A DNA stretch of 64,000 bases, from the NCBI GenBank assembly GCA_024699855.1, contig JAMPIQ010000003.1:2914001-2978000 (forward strand), written 5' to 3'. Origin of the DNA: Aphelenchoides besseyi (Eukaryota; Nematoda; Chromadorea; Rhabditida; Aphelenchoididae). Shown piece after piece: positions 33,738 through 45,503 of the stretch. Numbering within the stretch: the first letter of the stretch is position 1; each line of letters starts with the position of its first letter. Below the pieces are notes generated by a model. It searched no databases, was not told the origin of the DNA, and worked only from the letters and a program-made list of their open reading frames with translations. The translations under genes and the position numbers were made by a program.

Positions 33738-34215
33738 TTCCGCCTTCAATCGAAATGTCTGACAAACAAACGTCAAGGACTTTTAAGGCCACAGATCGAG
33801 CAAATGCTCTCGAGTTGATAAGAAGTATCAGAGTGATAGAAACAAAAATCTTCACGAAAACACTCGGTCCTTTTTGGTCGGGAAGTGTTTTGAAATAATT
33901 GAACTTTTCCACTGATCGAACTCTCAACTTCTAGACAAAGATACTGAGTGCGTGCTGATCGAACAAACAAAAATCGTTCTCAGTTCGTTGAGCAATTTCG
34001 AAATTCGTTTCTTGCAGACGAGAAATGCAGCCTCCTAATCGGTAATTATTTCCGCAACAAAAGTTCAAAAGCATCTTAAACGAGTGGTTGACGTCATATC
34101 ATGCGTCTAAATTTTCGTGTTCGCGATAGCAAACATACAGAAAGTTGAAGTTATGCAAATACGAAACTTTTTGGTTGGCCATCTTTTGGTCGTTTTAGTT
34201 CAACGGTCGGTCTAA
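33738..34215. other. Divergent interval, no gene
   Basis: Lies between UGT copy 4 (minus) and the pseudokinase gene (plus). Short frames on both strands overlap and have no motifs. Confidence 0.4.
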
Positions 34216-35748
34216 ATGACAACACTTGAAGAACAACAAAACGCCGATCCTGTGGAATCTTTGGAGTTAGCTAGAAAACTCGCATTTCTACAAGCTCGTT
34301 TATCGAAGAACAGTGTGATTAGAGCCAATGATCATGAGTGAGTTTGTTTAGTTGTTGAAAAGGCTGTTCTTCTAGCTACCGAATAGATCGCCAAGTGGCT
34401 GTTGGAGCATTTGGATTCACGTACGAAGTAAAACAAAAGAACGGAACTGCGACGTATTTCCTGCGTACGGAACCAATGACTGCGAATCCGCAACTGAAAA
34501 AGTTTAAACTGTTGAAAGTGAGTTTAATGCTCTGGAATACGCTCATTGAGTTCAGATCGAATTGTTCATTTTGCGTAAAACAAATGAAATGGAACGATCC
34601 TCGACTTGTCACTTCCCACGCCTTGTAGATTCGGGATGCACAGACGAATTCAAATTCGTGATTACACAACCACTGGGCGACAATCTCTACGATTTGACTC
34701 GAAATCGTTTGGGTCGAGCGTTCACACCGTCCACTGCTCTTCGTGTTTCTATTCAGATTCTGCGTGGACTTCAAGACCTCCACTCCATTGGATTTCTGCA
34801 CCGTTTCATTCGACCACACGCGTTTGCCGTCGGATTGAGTTCGAAGATTCGAACTGTATATTTTGGTGATTTTGGAACCCCGTGGATGTACCGTGACTCC
34901 GAAACTCAGAAACTCAAGTGAATGAATAGAATTAATCAAAACTTATCATTTTCAGACGACCTCGAAAGTTTCTACGAATGCTGGGATCCTTGCGATACAT
35001 GTCACTAAACGTAAGAGGTGATAAGATGGTTTGCTATTAAATGTTTAGATGCATGCTAACAAGGAACAAGCACGTCGAGATGACCTCGAGTCGTGGATCT
35101 ATTTGTCAATGGAGCTCTTTGATTTGAACGCATTGCCGTGGCGTAACGAACAGTTGAGCACAAACGTTCTGCACAAAAAGAAAAAGTGTATTGATGGACA
35201 TTGTGAGTGAAAGAATTTTGAAACTGTTTATTGTTTATAGATCCTATGGCATTCACAAGTTCAAGTCTTCAATTCAAAGATCTTCTCGACTACGTGATAA
35301 GCATGAAGTTCCACGAACGTCCCGACTACGCGCACATTTCTCGAGTTCTTCAAAAAATTCGCGCCGAACGAAATCTCAATTTTGATCTCCCGTATGACTG
35401 GGAGGTTGGCAAAAGAGTTTGTTGTGAAACATCTTCATTTGTTTTTAGCTCTTGACAAGTCAAACATCAATAAAACCAACAAAAAGTCGCAGTTCTTTGA
35501 AAGCAAGCAAAAGTTTGGAGGAACGGAAGGTCGATTTGAAATCGTCTACATCCGATCTACACTCTCATCCGGTTCTCATATCTTCCTCGTCGACGAGTCA
35601 AATGAAAACTTTGGTGGACAAGATGGTCGAAGTCGACATGTTAAGTGAATGCAACAATGCAGCTGAAGCAATCAGTTATCAATCATATCTAAAAAACGAG
35701 AAGTCAAGTCAGTCATCAACGAGCTTGGATTACTCGGAAGAACAATGA
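34216..35748 (+). CDS. CK1/TTBK-family pseudokinase
   Basis: Protein kinase fold of the casein kinase 1 group, greatly expanded in nematodes. Start MTTLEEQQNADPVESLELAR; glycine loop VAVGAFGFTYEVK; the usual VAxK lysine site reads TYFLRTEP, so Lys is replaced; QPLGDNLYDLTRN and LRVSIQILRGLQDLHSIGFL are typical. The catalytic loop is HRFIRPHAFAVG where HRDIKPxNF is expected, so the catalytic Asp is gone, while a DFG survives (YFGDFGTP). Later RPRKFLRMLGSLRYMSLN, DDLESWIYLSMELF and ERPDYAHISRVL complete the C-lobe. A Ser/Lys-rich tail follows. Six 35-50-nt introns join in frame. Loss of Lys and Asp predicts a scaffold or regulator, not an enzyme. Confidence 0.8.
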
Positions 35749-36059
35749 AGCATGTAGTTTTGTGTAAATGTATTTTGAATTTAGTGTTAAATAGAACCTC
35801 TTAATAGTTCTTACTTCAAATGTCATCATTAATGTCAAAGTTAAACAAAATTGATCTTTCATGAAACGTTGAATTTGCAGCGCTAATCTGAAAATTATTG
35901 GGCTTTCTAGACAGCAAGAGTTCAAAGTACGTTGAAAGGGCGTGTTTGCACTTTTGTCCACTTCGTTCCGTTGGGCGTTCCATTTCGTCTGACTTCTTTA
36001 CTTTGTTGTTAAGGAATGTTGTATCAAATCGGTTGAATGTTTTAGTTCACTACGCGACA
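35749..36059. other. Short interval, no gene
   Basis: An open stretch (35898-36060) runs into the next gene but has no motif; probably 5' flank. Confidence 0.4.
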
Positions 36060-36838
36060 ATGACTGCTATCGTTTCTACATCAAAAAGTTTGCAGCCTTT
36101 TTTTGTTTTCAATATAGATTTCAGATGTAACGTCAAACAACATTACGACATTGTCCGATTCATCTTTGGATTTCGTAGACAAAATTTATCTCGAGGATTT
36201 TGGTTTGTCCGATTTGCTGGTTTTGCCATCTGAGGTTGAGAATTTGCGTTTGAGCGTTTCGTTTGTTCATGATAATTCTGACCTATCTCTGTATTCAAAA
36301 GCCGTTAACCGTCTGATGGAGATAACTCCAAATCTCAGATCTGTGGAGTTGGAAGGCGGCTATATTTATCGACCTGCAGTTGAGGTTTAGTTCTTAGTTA
36401 AATGGTCGTAAGTTACATGCTTCATTTTTAGACAAGAGAGGTATTGGCCCTGGAGCTGGGTCGATTTCGCGATCATTTAGAACATTTGAGTGCTATTTTC
36501 GCCACAAAAGAAGTGCCTATTAAGAGCATGCGCTTCAGCGGGATTTACACGTTCGAAGAGAAGGTAAATATGTTGCCGTTTCCTTTACACGATTGCTGGA
36601 CCTTTAGACAATTGAAAAAGCAAAAGCTGCCAGTTTACTGAAAACCATCTTTGGGTTTTCTTCCAACCAACTGGACGTTCAACGTGATGTTCTCGATTTC
36701 AACTACTCAACGGCACACGAGCACAACTTCGCAGTGCGCTTGCTAATTGGCGTCCACTTTCTAAAAGAAATGGTGCCGATAGATCGATCTCGTTTCTACG
36801 ACAATCCGAACAGTTTGAATCGGTTGTTTGCTTTTTGA
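36060..36838 (+). CDS. Unrecognised protein, four exons
   Basis: Start MTAIVSTSK; after a 37-nt intron the protein continues NVTSNNITTLSDSSLDFVDK, DFGLSDLLVLPSEVENLRLS, TPNLRSVELEGGYIYRP, then LELGRFRDHLEHLSAIFATK and, after another intron, KAKAASLLKTIFGFSSNQLD and LLIGVHFLKEMVPIDRSRF, with a stop at 36838. The leucine-patterned middle (ENLRLSVSF, NLRSVELEG) resembles the C-terminal part of nematode F-box (FTH/DUF38-type) proteins, but no F-box was found, so the family is only a suggestion. Confidence 0.55.
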
Positions 36839-38321
36839 TTCGTACGTCTAACCGAATTTTTTATTTGTATAATCGTCGTGTTACCTTGTGACTTGCCGAC
36901 AGATTTTCTTATCGACAACTTTTTTGCCATTAAACTCTTCTGACTCAACGACTACAACCCACTTGTCGTTCCCAAAGGTTCATTGCGTTCCACTTTTTGT
37001 GCAAACTTCTGAAACGCTTTCGAACCAGCGCGGAGTGTGCAAACTATGCACACAGATTTTCCAATGAAGATGATGGATAAAGTTCAAAAACCAACGTTTT
37101 GCACTTTTAACTGCAATTGAACTGAGAGCGAGTTCAGCCAATTAAGTCGATACGAAAGATCAGAAAAGAATTGGCTTTCACGGAAGTAATCTCACGTCGA
37201 ATGAGAAGTTTCTCGGAACACGCGAATGCCGTTCGAATAACAAATTGTTTTTGGGACGACCGTCACTGGAAAAGTGGAAACCATTGGAGAGTACGAAAGT
37301 GCAAACGTCGCGGTGGAAAAACATCAAAAGAAATAAACACGTTTGTTTAAACTCTTGATCTCCATTGCTTGTTTTTTACACAATTTTCATTTTCTGGCAT
37401 CCTAGAAATTGAAAGAAAACACCGTAAAAGATTAGAACATTAAGCTCAAATTCACATAACGTGATTATCCGTTGAATGAGATGATTGTGGAATCTCTTAC
37501 AAGACCGCTAGAATCAGAGAAGAAACGCCTACTTGTCTATATAGATTGGAATTACGAGCGAATACTGAACTTAAAAGCTCTAGTTCTGTCCATCACTGTC
37601 GTCCGGAACTTATCTGGTTCTTTTGAACTTAAACGTCAAAGATCCTACAGCTAAAGGTTATTTTTGCATTACATCAGTCATTGGTTGATTGTTTTAGATC
37701 CCCTAGAAACACTAAGCTAGAATTTGAGTGTTCTTATTAAAAAGAACCGTTTCTGATAACACTATAACTTTTGAACGCGTCTTCAACGAGATTTTCGAAA
37801 TCCATACTCTTCAATTAGTCGATGGGAATGGAAAGGAGCAATTGATGATTGTATTCAATAAACGGAAATGAAAAAATCGCTGGGAAAACTGAGAGGATTT
37901 ACGCTTTGGCGTATGCAAATTGCTCTTTCTTATCAACACACCAATCAGTTGTTTGTCATGGATAGACGTGCCTCGACTTTAATTGCCTATCTAGTCTAGT
38001 AATAGACTTGAAGATAGTTTTTTTAACTGCCGATAAGAAGTCTCTTGAACTGCTTCGTCACCAACGAGTAACTTGGTAGAGGAATAGACCACGTATTCTA
38101 AAGAGTTCTCTTACTACTCTTTTTTCTTATCTAATTTCCTTCTCATCGCTCAACTTCATTTGTCTTTGGAAGTTGACGAAGAAGTTGAGTGGAAATGGCC
38201 GGCAGTTCTTTCATTCGATTTCTTTCTTGTCTTCGATTTCCATTTCGACGCACCCTGAGATTCGTTCGTGTTTGTTTGAGTTTAGATTTTGTGAACTACA
38301 CAATCAATTTCAACTGAAACG
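36839..38321. other. Gene-poor interval
   Basis: About 1.5 kb of mostly AT-rich sequence. A 60-codon plus-strand frame (37472-37654) has no motif. No repeats shared with the rest of the window were noticed. Confidence 0.45.
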
Positions 38322-38578
38322 ATGCGACTAAGCAATCGGCGTGCGGCGATAATCGGGAGTCTGGTTTCCACGTTTTTCTTCTGCACGCATTTACTCGACT
38401 GTACAGTCGACTAACAAGCAGAAAGCAAGTAAAAAACGTTTGTTTTCGTTGGATTAATAGATCCGGATTGGAGGGATAAAGAACAGCCGGTGAGTCAACG
38501 GGCGGATTTCTTACGTCAATCGCTCCAATTTGCTTTGTGATTCAGTGCGCGTGTTGGCCGTTGAATCAAGAGCTGTGA
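38322..38578 (+). CDS. Possible small secreted peptide, three exons
   Basis: ATG at 38322 begins a signal-peptide-like start (MRLSNRRAAIIGSLVSTFFF then CTHLLD). A 60-nt GT...AG intron (38401-38460, with a CTAAC branch-like site), a 29-nt exon and a 56-nt intron (38490-38545) lead to PDWRDKEQPCACWPLNQEL and a stop at 38578. A GTGAGT overlaps the stop, so another exon may follow. The mature part would be about 20 residues with two cysteines. Too short for homology; support is the splice signals and frame. Confidence 0.4.
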
Positions 38579-38816
38579 GTATGCGACAAACGAGTGTGAG
38601 TACGTGGGTTCGAGAGCTTTTCGAGATTGACGGACTGGTTGTTTCGTACGTAACGGAAACATTTTGTTTGTAATTTCGAATAATAGAATGAATGAATTTA
38701 TGTCACTTATGTTTCAGGAATAAATCGCAAGTTAATTGGATGACAAAAGAATGATAACGGGTTAAAACAAAGAAAAGGAAAAATGATTCGTGAGATCACA
38801 AGTGTCGGGTACTCGG

Positions 38817-40471
38817 TTACTTCTTGCGTTTGGCCCTGCGGTTTTTCTGACGGTCGATTTCTTGTTGTCGGAAAACAGGATCGGTTTGATAGCGGTTTTT
38901 CCAACGTTCGAGTTTTCGTTGTCGGTACGCGGGATCGGTGGCGAATTTTTTCTTAACAGCGCACAAGCGATTGACATAACTGGAGTCGTCCAGTAGATAC
39001 GATTCGATGTCCTGTACGTCATGGCAACGTTTGGTGTGAGTTGCCCATCGACAACGAAAACGATTTTCGTAATCGCAAAATGCGCATGTAAATTTCTGAA
39101 AAATGAGTTTAACAGGGATGAACGTTCCAACTTACTGGGTTTGGGTGAATGACGACGGGTGATAATAATGCATTCACCAATGATTCCATAACCATGTTGA
39201 GAACGTCAGTAGAGAACGAACGAGCAGGAACGATCCCTTTGTAACGTGATAGAGCGTACATACCAGCTTGTCGAGCGAAAAGAGTTGTCGTGTAGAGATG
39301 TGCTTGTGAATGGAGCGCTGATTCCCAGAACACTAACTCATGGAAGATGCATTTGTGCGTTGTAGAGTCCACAGTAGTGCGATGTATCCGAATCATTTTG
39401 TATTGCGGCTGGTTCTTGAATTTTTTGTCGGTGATGGCGTACTCGTACGCTCTGTTTTCCGCGGGACGAGCACCTGTAGTCCCGATGTTGACGATACTCA
39501 GAAGCATCTTTGAACGGCAAACGTGTGGATTGCTGATCAAGTGGGCGCTTTGAAGAGCTGGCCAATCCACTATAGCGTACACTGTGCCCTCGTAAGTGCG
39601 ACACGCATAGTCATCGTTGCGGACAACTGGTTCCTGAAAATCAAATGAATCCCATGTTTAAAACAGTTACTTACCGTCACAATGTTGTTCTCCTTTGAAT
39701 CCTCAGAGTCGTTGGAAACAATGGCAACCGGTTGTTCATCGATAGGCATGTCAACGATGTCCTCATCATCGAATTCTTCAAAGTCCTGGTCATCAAGGAG
39801 GTCTTCAAAGTGCTCATCATCGAATTCTTTAAAGTCCTGGTCATCAAGGAGTTCTTCAAAGTCCTCCGGAGTATCGTTGACATTTGGTGAGACGTTTGCA
39901 AGATCGACCATCGGTCCACGACCTGAAAACGAAATGTTTAAATGTGATTGGTTGAATGTCTTACTTTTAGATGAATCGGTTGACGAAGATAAAGCGGCAT
40001 ATGGGAAAATTGACGTGCGTCCAGATTGCAAGACTTCCGCAACCGCTTTGTCGAACTCGATTGCTGAATCACTTTGTACATTTGCCTTTGGACGTTTCAT
40101 CGCTGCTTTACGAAGGAGTGGATGTTTCGACGGCGATGAAGGCCCTAAACGATGGTGCTTCGATTAGTCGATTGTTGTGGTTGGGTTTTACCTTTCGAAT
40201 CAATGACAACGGGTGTGCAAGACGATGGAGCGAGAACATTTGATGATGAAGCGAAGACATTGGATCGGGAATTCGATTGAGTGGACGACGATGCAACGGG
40301 AAGCTGTGCGTTTCTGAAAGCTCGCAGTTATGAACTCGTATGCTAAATAGCAACTGACCTCATCATCTGGAAGTGAACGGAAAGCGGCAATTGATTGGTA
40401 GCCGTTTTCTTCATTTTGGCCGCTTTCGAGCGGCCATCGAGCTTATCGCTCTTGGCTTTACGACCGGCCAT
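38817..40471 (-). CDS. Putative DNA-binding protein with acidic repeats and C2H2-type finger
   Basis: Starts MAGRKAKSDKLDGRSKAAKM (basic), then Ser-rich exons, MKRPKANVQSDSAIEFDKAV, and a very acidic stretch built from two tandem copies of an 18-residue unit (ELLDDQDFKEFDDEHFED-like; DNA repeat about 39769-39876). The next exons contain CRTYEGTVYAIVDWPALQSA and FHELVFWESALHSQAHLYTT, and the C-terminus has a zinc finger FTCAFCDYENRFRCRWATHT-KRCH followed by two basic repeats (DPAYRQRKLERWKNR and DPVFRQQEIDRQKNR). Introns are about 40-45 nt. Likely nuclear; possibly a domesticated element protein. Family not recognised. Confidence 0.65.
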
Positions 40472-41635
40472 CACCTGAAATAACAAGGAAATCAATGGGT
40501 TATGAAATCACGGATAAGAAGCGCGAGGTAAACAACCAACCAAAAACACGACGGAGAGCTTGCGCCGTCGAATCTACGACCCAAACGTCCCTGATCAACG
40601 TGTTGAGACAACGAACAGACACCGCCAAATCAAACGGCAATTTTGTTTTGCGATGAAGTGGTCGCGCAGATGGAGAACGAGAACAACATTTGACCGACCA
40701 ACCGGCTTGCTATCTCAATGATTCTCAAGTTTTTATTTTTGCAATAACAACGGCAACAACTAGGCTTCAAACCACGACCTCAAACTGAGTAATCGGCAAG
40801 CAAGTAATCGACGAGTATGAGATTCCTGACTTCGCCGTTTTGGCGCATTAATTATCTTGACACCTTGAAACACGGCCGTTAGTTCCGTTCCATGGATTTA
40901 CGACTGAAAGGTGCGACTTGTTTCCGTTTTTCGCCTCCGACCGTTTTTTTCATCAGGTGTTGCGTTTCGATATGAGGGAGATAATGGGCTACTAGAGGCG
41001 AAACAAACTCGACTTATGAATCTGCTTTGTACGAGAAATCTAACAAAACTAGTTTCCTTAAATTCGCGATGAGTTTGAACCGACCGTCGAGTGTTTCTTG
41101 TGCGATGTTTTTAATTAAAACCGCAGAGTCACAATACCGCCGGTTGTTTTCGTCCTCGTAATGAGCTTTTGTGCGCAATTTCGACGTTTCGATTACGCGA
41201 ACCGACTGCGTGTGAGATGAGCAGATGAGATAGTCGAGAGCGAAAAATGACAATCACAGTAACCAGAATCGATTGATTGGTTTAAGAAACATGACTCTTT
41301 GATTGAAAACCCTCACACTACTGTAGCTAATGCCGCAATCTAAGGCATAAAAAATGATGTCTTCAACTTATAGTTCTCACATTAGGGTTCACAAGCAACG
41401 CTATAGACCAAGACGTGACATTGTCTGAGAAATTTACTTGGTTTCCGTGAACTTCATGGTCACATTGAATGGTTGATGAATAGGCCGGAAAACATAATCT
41501 CTGGCTTAACTTATAAGCGAGGTGACGGGGATCTATTCCGAGGAATTTCAGACTTCGAAAATCTTTTGTACTGTAAAACAATGTGAGTGTACATGATTAC
41601 ACTGCACCGTTCCCTCACTTACATCAATTCTTATC
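40472..41635. other. Interval upstream of the zinc-finger gene
   Basis: A 79-codon minus-strand frame (41014-41253; KLRTKAHYEDENNRRYCDSA, ETLDGRFKLIANLRKLVLL) has plausible composition but no motif or clear splice partners. The rest shows nothing. Confidence 0.35.
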
Positions 41636-42601
41636 CACTCAGCCACCGCTGCTTGCATTTCCAAAAGAAGACCAGCGGGTCATAACTCGGAATGAATTTT
41701 GGCCAAATAAAACGGGCGATTCTGCGGTTGGGCAAAAATGACTTATACAGTAATGCTCAGCTCATCGGGACGCGTCGATTGATACTAACGACGCCAAATT
41801 ACCGCTACTACCGCTGACAAGCATTTCTTGTAAGGGCAAACGTTCGTTTCTTGGTCGATGTTTATTGTTAGGTTTAGACGCCCAGAATAACTTTTTTGGG
41901 CTTTGAGAGTTTTCAAATCAAGAACAACCGTTTTCTAAGATTTCACAACTCTTAGTTCGTGTGATAATATCATTTTAACTGATGAATACAGAATCCCCGG
42001 AGTCACTCGCTGGTGATTTGAAATTTTCTATCAGAAGCGAAACGTTCCCGAAGGATATCGCATCTTCTGGTTTTACCTTAAGGTTTGTTTTGAGTTGTAC
42101 TATTCATTAATTGGTGATTGGGACGCCGCGAAACAATGATCTGTGATGTGAGTGTTTTGTTCAGAAAGAAAACACCTCGCGGTCCTCGTAGCTGGAGGTC
42201 AGGCTTGGGTGCCGTCAACCAGTATTTAATGGTCGTAGATCTCCCAGAAAGCATCATTTGTAGCTGAGTGGTCCTCGAAGAGTACGCTATTCGAGGTAAG
42301 TTTCGATTTCTGTTCTTTTCTTAACATATTCGGGTTTTCAGGATCACTCAGCTCCTCGTCCTTTGTTTGTTCAAAACAAACAAGGGAAATTTACAATTCA
42401 TAGCCCCTGTTGTGTTTGTGTGTGTGTGTGTGTGTACACACAAGATAAGTTTATTCAATTTGTATCAATCCGTAACTGACTTATTTTAGACGCCCTCGAA
42501 TCACTCTCAGCAGTGATTCGAGGGTTTACAACAGCAAGAAAGACATTCCAGAGGATCCCCTAAGCTTCGTATTAGTTGAACACCTCATTCTTGCTTTGTC
42601 G
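41636..42601 (+). repeat. Dispersed repeat, copy A (inverted relative to copies B and C)
   Basis: About 966 bp nearly identical to the reverse complement of 54978-55946, and its inner part to 61766-62390. It contains a hairpin with a 13-bp stem (42493-42534; CCCTCGAATCACT and its complement), a second hairpin CCTTTGTTTGTT...AACAAACAAGG (about 42357-42384), a GT microsatellite (about 42413-42435) and an intron-split 18-bp hairpin (42262-42353) described in the findings. No protein is encoded. In this copy the right end abuts the gene at 42711. Confidence 0.85.
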
Positions 42602-42710
42602 ATGGTCAACAAAAACGGTTATTTCCTTCAGAGTATGAATGGCGGCTCATCAATAGCCAATAGGTAAACACATTCACTTAAGTGATTTAATACAAAGGCT
42701 TTTTAGTACA

Positions 42711-43509
42711 ATAAACTCGGCTTATTATCGCAAAGCAAACGGAATGAATGGCCCGGATCAAACGTTCAATCAATCGGTTCTCATGCTTATGCTACTGCCC
42801 AACAACATCCACCTTACAGTCCACACAAGAGTACCGATCCATCGGAACAATATCAAATTCTTATTATTCAAGAATCTCAAGTTTGTTCTTCTAGCAAGTA
42901 CCTAAGAACTTTCTTTGTTTAGTTGTCAATAACCGGAGTTTTGGGCGAAGACGATCAACAAGTGGTTTCTGTCGCGGATTACAGTGATCCTTCCATTGAC
43001 GGGAAGAAGTTGAAAGTTGCAGTTCAAGCGCTTTGTATCGGAGCAAATCAGATGGAAAAGGCGAACTTCCAAGACGACATTCGAACGTTGGCTCCGTTTT
43101 CACATTTAGCTTCCCATGCGAATACCAAAATCGTGAGTTTTCTTTCGACAACTTTTTTCCAATCAAACTAATGATCGTATTGTTATTTTCGACATCACTA
43201 TCTTCTTTAGAGTCGACTGACAGCACCATAACGCGTGGTAAGAAACACGGAAAGTTGGGCGATTCCTTTCTGATTAAACACGACCTCAAACTCGTTCCAT
43301 CGCCCATTCATAAGGTGAATTCGAATCAATAGAATTGGAGATCTTTTGTTTAGAGCACAAAAAAACGATCATTGAAGCAGTCCGCAAAGCTGATGCCAAA
43401 CGAACAATTAAAGTTGGTTTCTCGTACTCGTCGTCAATCAGTTCAAGCTGTGGAATCCTCGACTACAGCTCGTCGACGTTATCCGAGTCGAGCTACGAAG
43501 CCAAAATAG
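42711..43509 (+). CDS. Unrecognised basic protein, 5' end missing or unresolved
   Basis: Exons join in phase: YNKLGLLSQSKRNEWPGSNV, AYATAQQHPPYSPHKSTDPS, EQYQILIIQESQ / LSITGVLGEDDQQVVSVADY, KLKVAVQALCIGANQMEKAN, then STDSTITRGKKHGKLGDSFL, and a last exon rich in Lys/Arg (KSTKKRSLKQSAKLMPNEQL, ending RRRYPSRATKPK). Introns are about 40-60 nt. No ATG in frame was found upstream: a candidate first exon (42604-42665) would join in the wrong phase, and repeat copy A ends at 42601. The gene may have lost its start or the start lies elsewhere. Possibly nuclear. Confidence 0.5.
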
Positions 43510-43774
43510 TCAGTTTGGGTTTTGTAATAGAAATTTACTACTCAACTGAGGTGTTTGTCATCTTTGATTGACTTATGAATTGAACAACAAAACTCGAAAT
43601 GAGAATTGGGTACTGATGTTATTAAAAAACGTTTTCTGATTTCCAAATTGCCATGAACCAATTGAGACTTCATACCAAAGTTTATTTAATTTACAAACAA
43701 AGAACCAGTGACCAACAATCTCTGGTCTGTTCACAAAAACAAAGTTCAAGATTAGCTTTGAAATGAATGAATAG

Positions 43775-44872
43775 TTAACCAGTTTTTATGGAACTTAAAT
43801 TGCGATTCGCACTTCCAGTCATTCGAACAATTTGTGAAGGTTTTGATCGAAAAAAGGACGTAACATAAAGTCTGTAGTTTTTGATTATAATTATTGTAAA
43901 GGTGGCATTCACAACAGGCAAATAGGAAACTGGCAACATTGTGGGAAGTCCGACGAGTTTGATGTCGAAGACCATACTGAACATCACACAACTGATAGGG
44001 GAGATAGCAAAAATGAGCGAATTGATTGTCTGCACAATTAGACCAATGGAAAAGTTTCGTTGCAATGATCGAGTATGTCGACTTATAGGTTGTTCCGGAA
44101 CTTGAACGAATTTGTACGATTTCCACGCATAAAAGATGCACAATCCAATGGCAACATTTGAAGTCACTAAACCGAGACCACAGTAAAAGATCTTTGTTGA
44201 TAAGTCCTTCTGTAATGTATGGTTACATAAGTTCAACAAACAAACAAACCATATCGGCACCATACATGAAGAATTCTCGTCCTTCAACTTGTTTGTCTTC
44301 CAAAATCTTCATGTAATACGATGGGGGTCTTTGTTGTTGTTCGTAAATAATCCAAATTATATTTAAACCACAGAGCGTTCCGACAATCGACGAAATAGTG
44401 ACATAAGTTATTAGGTTCTTTGTTGTGGTATTGGGACTAAAGCAATAGGTTAAATTGAAGATTCAATGTCACTTACTATCGTAGAATATCATATCGAAAT
44501 TTGAATTGACAAGGAAGAATGAAAACTGCGTGGATTGCAAGAAAGGAATGAAGGAAAATGATCAGGTACTTTGATGAAGGTGCCAGTTGTTCAATTCCGT
44601 GTGGCATGATAAACAGCTTCGAATTGTGTGTTGTTACGAGCTGATTATACGAAATGAAATCAATTTGTGTTATTTCGACTTACATGTTGTATAGAAAGCT
44701 CCAAAACCGAATAAGCAAAATCATAACATGCGGGAAAGAGGAACATGAACGAATAAGCCTGCAGTTTTTGACGAGACGAACAAAAAATGGCGGCCAATAA
44801 AATTGTGTTGGATAAGATGCCGAGCACCGATCCAACGAAGTCAACCAAAAGATAGAAATATAGCATGTTCAA
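43775..44872 (-). CDS. Serpentine chemoreceptor, Srd-like GPCR
   Basis: Seven-span receptor of the nematode chemosensory type. Exons give MNMLYFYLLVDFVGSVLGIL, TILLAAIFCSSRQKLQAYSF, FMLFPACYD-like TM2, LFIMPHGIEQLAPSSKYLII, HAVFILPCQFKFRYDILR (the conserved loop after TM3), TTKNLITYVTISSIVGTLCG, STKIFYCGLGLVTSNVAIGL, RHTRSLQRNFSIGLIVQTIN and VVNATFTIIIIKNYRLYV (TM7 with the usual P...NP-like start and KxYR end). Introns join in frame with no faults. Expected in the cilia of sensory neurons. A broken relative is at 62395-63407. Confidence 0.78.
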
Positions 44873-45503
44873 TGGAATGTGCGAAGCGTCGTCTGAACTT
44901 AAGTGTTCTATCCTTTAAGAATTTCGGTACTAACACTGTGGTTAGCAATGTGACGAGTTGATTGTCTTCGTCTGAAAACAGCAATTACAATCAGAATACA
45001 AACTTCGAGCTCGGAATCTTATCATTCGATTATCTCAACATAAAAGTTCTCTTAAGGTATTGGTTTAACGCTCCAAAACCTTTAACTTCAGCGTTTTAGA
45101 GCCTGTAATTGAGATGAATATAACAAGAGACACGTCAAAAAAACTTCACGTGATTTCTTGGATTTCAATTTGTGAGACTTGAAACACGAAGATATATTTA
45201 ACAACAACAACAGGTGAAATGAAAGTCATTCAAGCTGTTGAAACTGGTTACTGGAACACTTAATCGCCTTAAAGTTAATCAAATTGGGAAGTTCAGATTG
45301 CTCAGTTTTTAAATGTTGAGTCAACACGTGTTATAAGACTGTTTAGTTTGATGATTAGGTTGAACAGAAAACTCAGAACGCACTTAGTTGAGAAGTGAGC
45401 TCAACGCAAACTTTTTCGCTTACTGTTGAAGAGACCGAGCAAAAAGCTTCATCGCGTGTGTTTACATCCCGTCAAAAGGGTTCTTTGCGGAGGAAAGGTC
45501 GTC
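44873..45503. other. Interval, no gene seen
   Basis: AT-rich flank between the chemoreceptor start and tRNA-Leu. No supported features. Confidence 0.4.

Noticed and set aside
42262..42310. tRNA-like A box (TAGCTGAGTGG) and B box-like (GTTTCGATTTC) suggesting a tRNA-derived SINE
   Set aside because: Spacing is a few bases short, no acceptor stem or cloverleaf forms, and the B box departs from consensus; the hairpin explanation fits better.
42290..42310. Spliced-leader RNA gene (GAG/GTAAGT donor in a short repeat)
   Set aside because: No SL1-like 22-nt leader or Sm site nearby, and the repeat also carries a matching acceptor.
42413..42435. GT microsatellite as a CRISPR or telomere-like array
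   Set aside because: Simple dinucleotide repeat within a dispersed element; no spacer structure. No CRISPR array exists in the window.
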